64,000 nt of DNA from Mycolicibacterium iranicum (GTDB lineage Bacteria > Actinomycetota > Actinomycetes > Mycobacteriales > Mycobacteriaceae), in assembly GCF_002101705.1 (NCBI RefSeq), contig NZ_LQPC01000026.1, forward strand, positions 124,001 through 188,000. Direction: 5' to 3'. A program made the position numbers and the translations under genes. The first letter of the stretch is position 1, and every line of letters begins with the position of its first letter. The notes under the pieces were generated by a model. The model ran no database searches. It was not told the origin of the DNA and worked only from the letters and a program-made list of their open reading frames with translations. Below, in pieces: positions 25,994-34,764 of this stretch.

Positions 25994-26917
25994 GTGTTTT
26001 CGCTGGCGCGGCTGTCCTGCTTCGTCGCCGTTGCCGAAGAATTGCACTTCGGCCGCGCCGCAGAACGTTTGCACATGACGCAGCCGCCGCTGTCGCGCCA
26101 GGTGCAGCAGCTGGAGAACGAACTGGGCGTGCAGCTGATCGACCGCACCACCCGGACCGTCACGCTGACTCCTGCGGGTGCGGCATTTCTTCCGGATGCT
26201 CGGCGCATTCTGCAGCTCGCCGAGGGCGCCGCGCAGACCGTCAAGCGCATCCCCGCCGGCGACCTCGGCACCGTCGTCGTCGGCTTCACCGCCGCGTCGG
26301 CGCACGCCGTGCTGCCCCGGCTGCTGGAGCGCATGCGCGAGCGGCTGCCCGACGTGAAGCTCGACCTCCGCGAGATGGTGACTGCCGCGCAGATCGAAGG
26401 GCTCATGACGGGCGAGCTGGACCTGGGGATGGCGCGTCCACCGCTGAAGCGACCCGGGTTGGTGTCGCGGCCGCTCCTGCACGAGCAGTTGGTCGCGGCG
26501 CTGCCCGACGGGCATCCGCTGACGGACATGTCCCGGCAGCTGACGCTCACCGACCTCGACGGTCAGGACGTCATCATGTATTCGCCGGTGCAGGCACGGT
26601 ATTTCAACGAGCTGCTGATCTCGACGTTCACCATCGCCGGCGCCACACCGCGCTATGTGCAGTACGTGACGCAGGTGCACACGATGCTGGTGCTCGTGCG
26701 GTCCGGCATCGGCATCGCGCTGGTGCCCGCGTCCGCGGCGACCCTGCATCCCGAAGGCGTGGCATTCCGGTCGATCGGCGCGTTCCGCGAGCGCCCCGTC
26801 GAGCTCGACGCGGTATGGCGGGGAGACTCGACGAACCCGGCGCTGCTGCGGGTGCTCAAAGATGTTTTGCCGCAGCAGGAGTGGACGACCGACGACCTGG
26901 TGGAACGCGTCGACTGA
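25994..26917 (+). CDS. LysR-family transcriptional regulator
   Basis: A 307-residue protein. Residues 1-60 hold the LysR winged helix-turn-helix (FGRAAERLHMTQPPLSRQVQQLE). Residues about 90-300 are the periplasmic-binding-like effector domain (GTVVVGFTAAS). The start is GTG with GAGGAG upstream. Such regulators sense small aromatic or organic acids. No divergent target gene is present: upstream is the end of the P450 gene, and downstream a palindrome and convergent phoD. Its targets may be elsewhere. Confidence 0.88.
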   Translation: MFSLARLSCFVAVAEELHFGRAAERLHMTQPPLSRQVQQLENELGVQLIDRTTRTVTLTPAGAAFLPDARRILQLAEGAAQTVKRIPAGDLGTVVVGFTAASAHAVLPRLLERMRERLPDVKLDLREMVTAAQIEGLMTGELDLGMARPPLKRPGLVSRPLLHEQLVAALPDGHPLTDMSRQLTLTDLDGQDVIMYSPVQARYFNELLISTFTIAGATPRYVQYVTQVHTMLVLVRSGIGIALVPASAATLHPEGVAFRSIGAFRERPVELDAVWRGDSTNPALLRVLKDVLPQQEWTTDDLVERVD

Positions 26918-26931
26918 TTGGTGCCTTCGCG

Positions 26932-26994
26932 CGCCGAAACTGCATTCCATGCGGTCGTTTCTCGGATTTCGCCACACGGAATGCAGTTTCGGCG
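26932..26994. repeat. Palindrome, CGCCGAAACTGCATTCC family (copy 2)
   Basis: The outer 17-base arms (CGCCGAAACTGCATTCC and complement) match copies 1 and 3 exactly. The inner 29 bases pair poorly, so this copy has decayed in the centre. It fills the 80-base space between the convergent LysR and PhoD genes and probably acts as a two-way terminator. Confidence 0.8.
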
Positions 26995-26998
26995 GTGG

Positions 26999-28516
26999 TC
27001 AGGTGAGCTGCGGGACGCCGTCAGGGATCACGAACGACTTGCCCGTCTTTACCGGCGCGCCGGGGCGGGTGACGTAGGGGACGGTTCGGAAGTCGGCCGT
27101 CACCTGCTCGGGGGTGATGCGGGTCCGGACGTAGCCGCGGCGGTTGCTGAAGTACTTGACATGCGGGTTCTCGGGCAGGATCGCCGCGGTGTCCTCGCGG
27201 GTGTCGCCACCGTCACCGCCGGACGAGATCGACGTCGTCACCAATTCCGTTGCAATCCTGCGCCCTCCGGGACGCTGGCTGATCTCGGCGGCCCAGTGCG
27301 AATGCACGTCACCGGTCAGCACGACAGCGTTGCGAACCGGTGAAGCGACGAGGCCCGCGATGATCCGGTCACGGTTGGCGACGTAACCGTCCCAGGCGTC
27401 GGGATTGACACCCGTCGCCGGTCCTTCCTTCAGCTCCACACCGGCGAAGAACACCTGCTGTCCGAGAAGATCCCAACGTGCCCGTGACTCACGAAAGCCA
27501 TTGATCAGCCAGCGTTCCTGCTCCGCGCCGGTCAGCGTGGCCGACGGGTCGAAACGTCCGGCGCAGTCGGCGCGGAACTTATCGCCGCAGGGCTGGTCGG
27601 TGCGGTACTGGCGGGTGTCGAGCATGTGGAACGTCGCTAGTTGACCCCAGCCGACCCGGCGGTAGAGCTGCATGTCGATGCCCCGCGGGAACGCCGCCGA
27701 CCGCAGCGGCATATTCTCGTAATACGCCTGCAGCGCGGCGGCGCGGCGTGCGCCGAAGTCGGGCTGGGGTTTCTCCGGGATTTCGTCGGCCCAATTATTT
27801 TGCAGCTCATGGTCATCGAAGACCACCAGCCACGGCGCCGCGGCATGCGCCGCCTGTAGATCGGGATCAGACTTGTACTGGGCGTACCGCTGTCGGTAGT
27901 TGGCCAGCGTGACGGTCTCAGGACCTATGTGTGCACGGACGCCGCCGTCGCGTGGTCTGTACTCGTACTGGTAGTCGCCGAGCTGCAGGACCAGATCTGG
28001 ATTCTCCTCTGCCAGATGGCGATACGCGGTGAACCAGCCTTGCTCGAAGTGAGAGCATGACGCGAAGCACATCGTCATCGGAGCCAACGACGCCGCGTCG
28101 GGTGCGGTGCGGGTGCGTCCCGCCGCAGAAATGTCACCGCCGGTGCGGAAGCGGTAGAAGTACTCGGCACCGGGATTGAGACCCGAGAGTTCGACGTGCA
28201 CACTGTGTGCGAATTCAGGGGTGGCGGTGACGACGCCTCGCTGCACGATGCGGGTGAAGGCCTCGTTGTCGGCGACCTCCCACTCGACGTCGACGGCACG
28301 CGCAGGCATCCCGCCGAGCCCGTCGTCGGCCAGCGGGTCGGGCGCCAGTCGGGTCCACAGCACCACACCATCGGCGGCGGGTTCCCCGGAGGCCACACCG
28401 AGCGTGAACAGATTGGCGGGGAGTTGCGTGCGGACCTGCGGTGAGCACCCCAGGAGCGGCAGAGCTGCAAGGCCCGCTGCTCCTTTGAGGACTGCGCGAC
28501 GGCTGACGTATGGCAC
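26999..28516 (-). CDS. phoD: Alkaline phosphatase D (PhoD family), Tat-exported lipoprotein
   Basis: A 505-residue Ca/Fe-type phosphatase/phosphodiesterase. The N-terminus carries a twin-arginine motif (SRRAVLKG) and lipobox LLGC, so it is exported folded and probably lipid-anchored. Metal-site motifs are visible: FASCSHFEQG, LQLGDYQYEY, VVFDDHELQNNW and LTGDVHSHWAAE. It releases phosphate from phosphomonoesters or diesters outside the membrane. It is monocistronic and convergent with LysR. Phosphate control is likely from the family, but no Pho-box was identified. Confidence 0.92.
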   Translation of the reverse strand: MPYVSRRAVLKGAAGLAALPLLGCSPQVRTQLPANLFTLGVASGEPAADGVVLWTRLAPDPLADDGLGGMPARAVDVEWEVADNEAFTRIVQRGVVTATPEFAHSVHVELSGLNPGAEYFYRFRTGGDISAAGRTRTAPDAASLAPMTMCFASCSHFEQGWFTAYRHLAEENPDLVLQLGDYQYEYRPRDGGVRAHIGPETVTLANYRQRYAQYKSDPDLQAAHAAAPWLVVFDDHELQNNWADEIPEKPQPDFGARRAAALQAYYENMPLRSAAFPRGIDMQLYRRVGWGQLATFHMLDTRQYRTDQPCGDKFRADCAGRFDPSATLTGAEQERWLINGFRESRARWDLLGQQVFFAGVELKEGPATGVNPDAWDGYVANRDRIIAGLVASPVRNAVVLTGDVHSHWAAEISQRPGGRRIATELVTTSISSGGDGGDTREDTAAILPENPHVKYFSNRRGYVRTRITPEQVTADFRTVPYVTRPGAPVKTGKSFVIPDGVPQLT

Positions 28517-28652
28517 CGGTCCATAGTGTCAGCGCCCGGGGTTGCCCCGAGGCGACAGTTTTGTGTCGCCCAGGTGTTTTCATGCCCAAATGCGCTTATG
28601 TACATGAACCGATGGGTCTAGCCTGAGCGAAAAGCCGACGAAGGGGTCCGCT

Positions 28653-28790
28653 ATGAAGCCATCGCGCCGTGGCGACGATCACGAGGTCTCCGAAACGCTG
28701 AAGCACAGGGGCTGCCGCTGCCACTGCGCAGGCTGCAAGTCCGAAGACCACTGCCACAACATCGCCGCGGGCTGCAACGTTCCGCGGTAA
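28653..28790 (+). CDS. Cys/His-rich 45-residue mini-protein, metallothionein-like
   Basis: A 45-codon frame with AAGGGG ribosome binding site upstream. The second half has six Cys and three His in the pattern CxCxCx2Cx5Cx6C (segment GCRCHCAGCKSEDHCHNIAA), ending NVPR. The N-terminus is basic. The Cys spacing suggests binding of zinc, copper or another soft metal, but it does not align with MymT. No neighbour indicates a role. A strong hairpin follows at 28819. It was found by reading the sequence; confirmation needs expression data. Confidence 0.6.
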   Translation: MKPSRRGDDHEVSETLKHRGCRCHCAGCKSEDHCHNIAAGCNVPR

Positions 28791-28818
28791 ACCTCGTCTG
28801 ACCGATTCGATGTGGCGT

Positions 28819-28848
28819 CCCCACCGGGCGACGAGCGTCCCGGTGGGG
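28819..28848. terminator. Perfect 10-bp hairpin between convergent genes
   Basis: CCCCACCGGG and CCCGGTGGGG enclose a 10-base loop. It lies between the Cys-rich gene on the plus strand and the LuxR gene on the minus strand, and partly within the dehydrogenase remnant. Confidence 0.65.
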
Positions 28849-28925
28849 AGGAAGCTGCCGAGGTTGCGCACTTTCAGCGCCTCCACCGCGGCTCGGGCTC
28901 GACCAGTACCGCCGACCAAATGCGG
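28830..28925 (-). pseudogene. Remnant of a D-2-hydroxyacid dehydrogenase C-terminus
   Basis: Thirty-two codons, reading in one frame from PHLVGGTGRARAAVEALKVR to TGTLV, match the C-terminal end of the dehydrogenase at 39360-40313 with 20 of 32 identical residues. The remnant begins three bases after the LuxR stop codon and loses similarity after TGTLV. Nothing upstream of the remnant is left, so a deletion or recombination joined the LuxR 3' end to it. It is not expected to be expressed. Confidence 0.6.
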
Positions 28926-28928
28926 CGC

Positions 28929-31730
28929 TCAGGGCAGTTTCAGCTCACGGAGTTGTCTGCGGGAGGTGATGCCCAGTTTCCGGAAGATGTTCCGCAGGTG
29001 CGCTTCTATTGTGCGCGGACTCAAGAAGAGCTGTTCACCGACTTCACGGGAGGTGGCCCCGGTCGCCACGAGTCGCGCGATGGTCAGCTCTTGGGCAGTG
29101 AGCGCGTCGCTGGGTTGGGAGGTCCGTTTGCGTGCGCGTTCACCAGTGGCGCGTAGCTCGCGGGCGGCGCGGGCGGCGAACGGCTCTGCACCCATCCCGG
29201 ACAGAAGGGCATGAGCGGTACGCAGCTCGTCGCGCGCCTCGCTACGGCGGCTTTCGCGGCGTAGCCATTCCCCGAAGACGAGGTGGGTGCGGGCGAGAAA
29301 GGCGTTCATCCGGCAGTTCTGCAGCCGCTCGATCGCTTCCCGATAGAGCTCTTCTGCTTGCACACCGGCGCTGGTCAGCGCTCGGGAGCGCGCAGCAACA
29401 CCGAGCGCCCATTCGGTGCCGCTGGCGTTCGCTCTCATGCCGAGCTCGTCCATCGCGCGAGAGGCGGATTCCGTATCACCGGCACGGGTGGCCGCCTCGA
29501 CGAGCTCGTGCAGCGCCTGCCACCTGATCGCCGGCTCGTAGGTTTCACATGCTTGGGAAGCGGCTTTTTGTGCTGCCGGATAATTACCGCGGCCGTTGTC
29601 GAGCACAGCCATCGCACACAGAGACACCGTGGCTTCGATCCCCCGCATGCGTTCTCTCGGCTCGCCGTCACGGATGTCATACCGATCGGCGGCCTCCGAC
29701 TCAATGCCGCGCCAAGCGCCCAGGTACGTGTGCGCGAAACTCATTGGCACAGCACCCGAAACCTGTGAAATCGCCGCCGCCTCGTCCGCCAACTCGGTGG
29801 CGAGCGCGAGCTCGCCGGTGTAGACCCGCGCACATGCCGAGACAAGCAGAGCAGCCGGTAGCGTGGCCAGGGCGCCGGCTTCGCGCGCGAACCGCACGTA
29901 GCGGTCGGCCAGCTCGATGGTCAGTTCATCCTCGAACAGTCCGATAGCGGTCCGTGTCGCCAACCACAGCCAGTCCCCGGTGTCGCCGGCTCGGGGGGTC
30001 TCGATCGGGAACGCGTGCTTGCGGAACGCCTGAAGAGCTCGCCTGAGGACGGGCGCACCGGCTTCGAATCCATGGGTGTGCGCAGCCACCAACCCGCTGA
30101 GCAGCAAATCCGCCGGGCCCGGTTCTCCAGTCGGCGCTGGTGCGGCACCGACAGCTTCGGCGATCTCCGGCAGACCAGGGTCGACACCCGCGCTCCCGGT
30201 GATGGTGGCCGCGTCGAAGGCCTGCAGGTAAGTCTCACGAGCCAGCGAAGAGTCCAGGGGAGCCAACATCCGAGCGGCGCCCAAGAGCATCCCCGGCACC
30301 TCGCTGCCCTGGGTGAGGTGAAAAGTGATTCGAGCGCGGAGCAGTTCCAGGCGGGCGCGTTGCAACGGGTCCAGTTTTTCGGCATCCAGACCGTCGAGCA
30401 GCGCCAGGGCTGCTTCGGGCGCACCGGCACAGTGCTCGGAATAGGCGGCCTCCAACGCACGTCTGGCCCGGCGTGCTGGATCCGGGGTCAGATCGGTGGC
30501 TCGCCGGAGAAACGCGGCCGCGGCGCAGAAACCACCGCGGGACAGCGCGCGGTCGGCTGACCGTTCCAGGTCCGCGGCGGCGTCTTCGTCGGTGCCCAAC
30601 ACCGACTGCGCGCGATGCCACGCTCGGCGGTCCGGGTCGGTGTGCGGGTCGGTCGCGGCAGCCAGGACGGCGTGGGCGTGACGGTGCTCCGGTGCCGTGG
30701 CGGCACGGTATACCGCCGAGCGCACCAACGGATGGCGGAACCGGACTCGGGTGTCGATCTCAAGCAGCCCTGCGGTTTCTGCAGGCGCGGCCGCTTCGCG
30801 GTCGATCCCCATATGATCGGCTGCGCGCCACAGGAGCGTCGCGTCGCCGGTCGGCTCGGAAGCTGCCACCAACAACAGCTGCCGCGTATGCGACGGCAGA
30901 CTGTTCGAGCGCCGCGCAAAGTTGTCCTCGATTCGGCGCGGGACGCTCACGGCGTCGGGAAGTCCGAAGCCACCAGCCAACTGCAGGCTGCTGGGAAGTT
31001 CGAGCAGCGCCAACGGATTACCGCGCGCTTCGGCGACGATACGGTCGCGAACCCCTTCATCGAGTGGGGCGCTCACAGCTGTGTGCAACAACGCCCGAGC
31101 GTCCGCCTCCTCAAGCCCTTCCAGACGCAACTCGGGCAATCCTGCCAGCGGGTCACCGGTGCTGTCGCCGGTGTCTCGCACCGCGAACATCAGCACCAGC
31201 CGTTCGGCCCCCACCCGCCGCGCGACAAACGAAAGCACTTGCGCGGAAGCCAGATCCAGCCACTGAGCGTCGTCGACGAGGCACAGTATCGGCCCCTCCT
31301 CGGCGAGGAGGTTGAGGACGGCCAACCCGACCAGGAACCGATCCGGCGCGGCTCCGGCCCGGTGGCCCAGCGCGACGTCGAGTGCGGCTCGCTGTGGTTC
31401 AGGCAGGGTCTCGGTGCGGTCGAGCAGCGACGCGCAGAGCTGGTGCAAGCCGGCGAACGCGAACTGCGTTTCAGCTTCCACACCGACAGACGATTCCACC
31501 CGGATCCCCGACGCAAGTGCGGTGTCGCGGGCGTACTGCAGCAGTGCAGATTTCCCGATGCCCGCTTCCCCGCGCACCACGAGCACCCCGCTGCGCCCCG
31601 CGGCCGCATCGGCCAGTACTCGGTCGATCGCTTCACGCTCTGCGCCTCGACCCAGCAGACCGCTTTGCTGAGCCCGGGCTCGGGCCGATCCCTCCTCCGC
31701 CTGCGCGGGGGGCTGCTCCACAACAGTCAC
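28929..31730 (-). CDS. Large ATP-binding LuxR-family regulator (LAL/MalT-like)
   Basis: A 933-residue STAND-type regulator. Walker A is GEAGIGKS (residues 54-61) and Walker B is ILCLVDDAQWLD. The middle is a long helical repeat region of TPR type, and the last 65 residues are a LuxR helix-turn-helix (LTAQELTIARLVATGATSRE, RTIEAHLRNIFRKL). Such proteins are inactive until ligand binding and ATP-driven oligomerisation, then activate transcription. The nearest divergent gene is the TetR at 31992, 260 bases away. The ligand is unknown. Confidence 0.9.
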   Translation of the reverse strand: MTVVEQPPAQAEEGSARARAQQSGLLGRGAEREAIDRVLADAAAGRSGVLVVRGEAGIGKSALLQYARDTALASGIRVESSVGVEAETQFAFAGLHQLCASLLDRTETLPEPQRAALDVALGHRAGAAPDRFLVGLAVLNLLAEEGPILCLVDDAQWLDLASAQVLSFVARRVGAERLVLMFAVRDTGDSTGDPLAGLPELRLEGLEEADARALLHTAVSAPLDEGVRDRIVAEARGNPLALLELPSSLQLAGGFGLPDAVSVPRRIEDNFARRSNSLPSHTRQLLLVAASEPTGDATLLWRAADHMGIDREAAAPAETAGLLEIDTRVRFRHPLVRSAVYRAATAPEHRHAHAVLAAATDPHTDPDRRAWHRAQSVLGTDEDAAADLERSADRALSRGGFCAAAAFLRRATDLTPDPARRARRALEAAYSEHCAGAPEAALALLDGLDAEKLDPLQRARLELLRARITFHLTQGSEVPGMLLGAARMLAPLDSSLARETYLQAFDAATITGSAGVDPGLPEIAEAVGAAPAPTGEPGPADLLLSGLVAAHTHGFEAGAPVLRRALQAFRKHAFPIETPRAGDTGDWLWLATRTAIGLFEDELTIELADRYVRFAREAGALATLPAALLVSACARVYTGELALATELADEAAAISQVSGAVPMSFAHTYLGAWRGIESEAADRYDIRDGEPRERMRGIEATVSLCAMAVLDNGRGNYPAAQKAASQACETYEPAIRWQALHELVEAATRAGDTESASRAMDELGMRANASGTEWALGVAARSRALTSAGVQAEELYREAIERLQNCRMNAFLARTHLVFGEWLRRESRRSEARDELRTAHALLSGMGAEPFAARAARELRATGERARKRTSQPSDALTAQELTIARLVATGATSREVGEQLFLSPRTIEAHLRNIFRKLGITSRRQLRELKLP

Positions 31731-31934
31731 CCTAGGACCTCCGGCGTTCAGACACGCCGAGCCCGCAAAGAATTTGTCGGGTGGACGGTGCGTCTCTCAG
31801 TTCGACGACTTCGGCGGTCACGGGCTGGTGTCCTCCTCCGAGGCGACGCCATCAGTGCTGATCACTGACTTTGGCGCTCTGCCGGTGGCGCCGCGCCGAC
31901 CCTCGAAACGATACGAGACGGTCCACTCGACGTC

Positions 31935-31954
31935 AATACGGACCGGACCGTATT
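31935..31954 (+). promoter_or_regulatory. Palindromic operator upstream of TetR gene
   Basis: AATACGG-ACCGGA-CCGTATT forms a 20-base palindrome 38 bases before the TetR ATG. This is the usual place for an autoregulatory TetR operator. Confidence 0.55.
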
Positions 31955-31991
31955 GCATCGATGAGCGGGTGTCGTCGCCTACGGTTACGGA

Positions 31992-32552
31992 ATGCCTGCC
32001 AACCGCAACGAGCAATCGCGACGCGCAATCCTTGACGCGTCCTTCTCGATGATCGGCGAGCTCGGGTACGACAAGATCTCGATCGAGGCGATCGCCAGGC
32101 GGGCAGGGGTGTCCAAGCAGACGATTTACCGCTGGTGGCCGTCCAAAGGCGCCGTGATACTGGAAGCTGCAACCGAAAGCCTCAGCACGGTGGTCACTCT
32201 CGCCGACACCGGTGACATCGTCGCCGACATCCGGACCCAGCTGACAGCGATCGTCGAATTGATCAACACCACCGGATTCGGACCGGCGTATCGGTGTCTG
32301 ATTGCTGCCGGCCAGTCCGATGCCGAACTTCTGCGCCATCTCTTCGATCGAATCATCAAACCCAACATCGAGGACTTCGGCGCCCGGGTCACTCTGGCGC
32401 AGAAGCGCGGCGAGATGCGCGCCGATGCCGATTGGCAGACGATGCGCGACCTGCTGTACGGGGTCGTCGAGTACCGGCTGATCCATGCGATGCCACTCGA
32501 ACCGGAATACATCGACGGCGTCCTCGCGATCGTGTTCGGCGGAGTGCGCTGA
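31992..32552 (+). CDS. TetR-family transcriptional regulator
   Basis: A 186-residue repressor. The helix-turn-helix (ISIEAIARRAGVSKQTIYRWWPSKG) is the type found in the TetR_C_11 group. The C-terminal domain is small and helical. A palindrome at 31935-31954 suggests autoregulation. The sigma-factor operon begins 142 bases downstream on the same strand and has its own palindrome (32651-32668) upstream, so this TetR may control it. Confidence 0.85.
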   Translation: MPANRNEQSRRAILDASFSMIGELGYDKISIEAIARRAGVSKQTIYRWWPSKGAVILEAATESLSTVVTLADTGDIVADIRTQLTAIVELINTTGFGPAYRCLIAAGQSDAELLRHLFDRIIKPNIEDFGARVTLAQKRGEMRADADWQTMRDLLYGVVEYRLIHAMPLEPEYIDGVLAIVFGGVR

Positions 32553-32650
32553 CGGAAAGGCCTTTTGCCCACGCGGTCACCCACGACGGTGACTAGGTAG
32601 GTGACTTTCACCGACGCGAAGGTCGCCTCGACGCTGGCAATGTGAGGGCA

Positions 32651-32668
32651 CGGAACGAGACCGTTCCG
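32651..32668 (+). promoter_or_regulatory. Palindrome upstream of NTF2/sigma operon
   Basis: CGGAACG-AGAC-CGTTCCG, 18 bases, ends 26 bases before the GTG at 32695. It also contains GGAAC, the -35 core of SigH/SigE promoters, but no correctly spaced GTT -10 is clear. It could be an operator for the TetR upstream. Confidence 0.4.
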
Positions 32669-32694
32669 CCGACTCGCTCAAACGTGCACCGTCG

Positions 32695-33138
32695 GTGAGC
32701 GCGGAAACCAACGGAAAGCCAACAACTGTGGAGGAGATTCCAGCAGGCCTATCGGCGTTCTTGACGGCTCTGGCAGCACGCGACGGCGTACGCGCAGCAG
32801 CTCGATTCGCCGAGTACGTGATCCTTGAGAGCCCGATCGACATGGAGCCTGTCGTCGGCCGCGAACAGGTGGCTGAGGCCGTGTCTCAGATCCTCGATGT
32901 CCTCGACGTCTACGTAGTCGCGCACGTCATCGCCGGGGACGGATGCTTCGCCGTCGCGACGAACATCACGATCGGCAGCACAGAGCTCGACGGCATGGAC
33001 CTGATCGGCATCAACGCCGAGGGCAAGGTCGCCTCGCTGGTGATGCATTTGCGACCGATGCCGGCCGTCGTCACCTTGCAGAACCGCCTCGCAGCTGCCA
33101 GCGGAGAACCGTTGCTCGTACTCACCGAAGAGCCTTAG
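32695..33138 (+). CDS. NTF2/SnoaL-like small protein
   Basis: A 147-residue protein with an NTF2-like alpha+beta cone pattern: an N-terminal helix (LSAFLTALAARDGVRAAARF), then strands including VVGREQVAEAVSQIL and LDGMDLIGINAEGKVASLVM. Such folds bind small hydrophobic ligands or act as enzymes. It starts with GTG and ends nine bases before the ECF sigma gene. In ECF41-type sigma factors a SnoaL domain is fused and tunes activity; here it is a separate protein, so a regulatory role is possible. Confidence 0.65.
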   Translation: MSAETNGKPTTVEEIPAGLSAFLTALAARDGVRAAARFAEYVILESPIDMEPVVGREQVAEAVSQILDVLDVYVVAHVIAGDGCFAVATNITIGSTELDGMDLIGINAEGKVASLVMHLRPMPAVVTLQNRLAAASGEPLLVLTEEP

Positions 33139-33147
33139 GAGGACGCC

Positions 33148-33789
33148 ATGATCAGCGTCGGAAGCGCTCAGCCACAGGACACCACGGGTCACCTCGGCGC
33201 GGTATCAGACGAGACCGAGGCCGAATTGGCGGCGCGCTTCGTGCGGGACGTCACACCCCTTCTGAACACGCTTCTCGGTGGGGCCGTTCGCATCACCGCG
33301 CAGCGCGCCGATGCTGAGGATCTGGTGCAGGAAACCATGGTGCTGGCATACAAGAACTTTCGAACCTTCCAGCAAGGGACAAATCTGAAAGGGTGGCTGT
33401 TTCGCATCCAGGCCAATGCTCACATCAGTGGTTACCGCAGGCGGATTCGCAGGCCCGCAGAGCTGCCTGTTCCCATGAACTTCGACTGGCAGCTGCCACC
33501 GGATGCCCGGCGCTCGCCCAGACTCCTGCGCTCAGCCGAGGCGCAGGCGTTGGAGTGGTTGCCCGACGACGGAGTCAGGAACGCTTTGGCCGCATTGTCC
33601 GTCGAGTTCCGGATGACGGTGTACTACGCCGATGTGGCAGGCCTCACCTATAAGGAGATCAGCGAGATCATGTGCATACCAATCGGAACCGTCATGTCAC
33701 GCATCCACCGCGGGCGGTCCCGGCTGCGCAACCTGCTGGCTGATCTGGCCACCGACCGCGGGTACGCCCGAGAACAAGAAGCAGGATAG
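33148..33789 (+). CDS. ECF sigma factor, SigH-like
   Basis: A 213-residue RNA polymerase sigma factor. Region 2 ([29 protein letters not shown]) and region 4 ([35 protein letters not shown]) closely resemble M. tuberculosis SigH as I recall it. It is probably a SigH paralogue, because no RshA-type Cys/His anti-sigma gene follows; instead a DUF5996 gene comes 30 bases later. SigH responds to thiol-oxidative stress. The unusual operon suggests this paralogue controls the redox genes downstream, possibly including its own promoter. Confidence 0.88.
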   Translation: MISVGSAQPQDTTGHLGAVSDETEAELAARFVRDVTPLLNTLLGGAVRITAQRADAEDLVQETMVLAYKNFRTFQQGTNLKGWLFRIQANAHISGYRRRIRRPAELPVPMNFDWQLPPDARRSPRLLRSAEAQALEWLPDDGVRNALAALSVEFRMTVYYADVAGLTYKEISEIMCIPIGTVMSRIHRGRSRLRNLLADLATDRGYAREQEAG

Positions 33790-33819
33790 CTCCACCACCA
33801 CAACGAAAGGTAGGTTCGA

Positions 33820-34764
33820 ATGACCGACAGCCGGGCCGGTGAGGGTTGGCCGACTCTACTCGTCGATGACTGGGAACCCACGCGAAGGTCGCTGCACATG
33901 TGGAGCCAGATCGTCGGCAAGGTGCGAATGGAACACGCGCCGCTGCTCAATCATTGGTGGCAAGTTCCGCTCTACGTGTCGCCGCGAGGATTGACGACGT
34001 CGACGATCCCCGTCGGGACAGGGGCGTTCGACATGGAGTTCGACTTCGTCGACCATGCGCTCAAAATGCGGGTGAGTGACGGACGCACGGCAGGCATCGA
34101 TCTGCATGACTTGTCGGTGGCCGGCTTCTACCACGCGGTGCTTGACACCCTCGGCGGTCTCGGCATACCCGCACGAATCTCTGCGGGGCCCAACGAAGTA
34201 CACCCCGCGATTCCGTTCGCCGAGGACACCCACACCGGTTACGACCCCGCCGCAGCGAATGCATTCTGGCGACAACTGATCCAAGCCGACCGGGTAATCG
34301 GCCGGTTTCGTAGCCATTTCATCGGCAAGGTCAGTCCCGTGCACTTCTTCTGGGGTTCCTTCGACCTCGCATGCACCCGGTTCTCGGGTCGTGGCGCACC
34401 CCGGCACCCCGGTGGTGTACCGAACTGCGGTGACTGGGTGATGGAGGAGGGGTACTCGCACGAACTGAGCAGTTGCGGGTTCTGGCCGGGCGGCGCCGCC
34501 GAAGGAGCGTTCTACTCCTACGCCTATCCGGAACCGGCCGGGTTTGCCGACGCCGCAGGCATTCCCGATGGCGCTTTCTACGACGCCGGTCTGCGGCAGT
34601 ACCTGTTGCCATATGAGACGGCCCGCCAAGCGAAGGACCCGGACGCGACGGTGATGCGCTTCCTCGAGTTCACCTACAGTGCCGCAGCCGACCTGATGAA
34701 CTGGGATCGACACGCCCTTGAGAGCAATCCCGATCGTTGGACGCACAAAGCCTCGTCGCGGTGA
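33820..34764 (+). CDS. DUF5996 family protein
   Basis: A 314-residue soluble protein starting MTDSRAGEGWPTLLVDDWEP. The family signature segments are visible: LHMWSQIVGKVRMEHAPLLN, HWWQVPLYVSPRGLTT, PVHFFWGSFDLACTRFSGR and GYSHELSSCGFWPGG. It is rich in Trp, His and Tyr, suggesting an enzyme, but no biochemical function is known to me. Its stop codon overlaps the start of the Rieske/GltS fusion (GTGA), so the two are translationally coupled and probably act together. Confidence 0.8.
   Translation: MTDSRAGEGWPTLLVDDWEPTRRSLHMWSQIVGKVRMEHAPLLNHWWQVPLYVSPRGLTTSTIPVGTGAFDMEFDFVDHALKMRVSDGRTAGIDLHDLSVAGFYHAVLDTLGGLGIPARISAGPNEVHPAIPFAEDTHTGYDPAAANAFWRQLIQADRVIGRFRSHFIGKVSPVHFFWGSFDLACTRFSGRGAPRHPGGVPNCGDWVMEEGYSHELSSCGFWPGGAAEGAFYSYAYPEPAGFADAAGIPDGAFYDAGLRQYLLPYETARQAKDPDATVMRFLEFTYSAAADLMNWDRHALESNPDRWTHKASSR

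Noticed and set aside
28596..28919. 107-codon minus-strand open frame as a gene
   Set aside because: Only its first 30 codons match a protein (dehydrogenase C-terminus); the rest is antisense to the Cys-rich gene. It is a remnant, not a gene.
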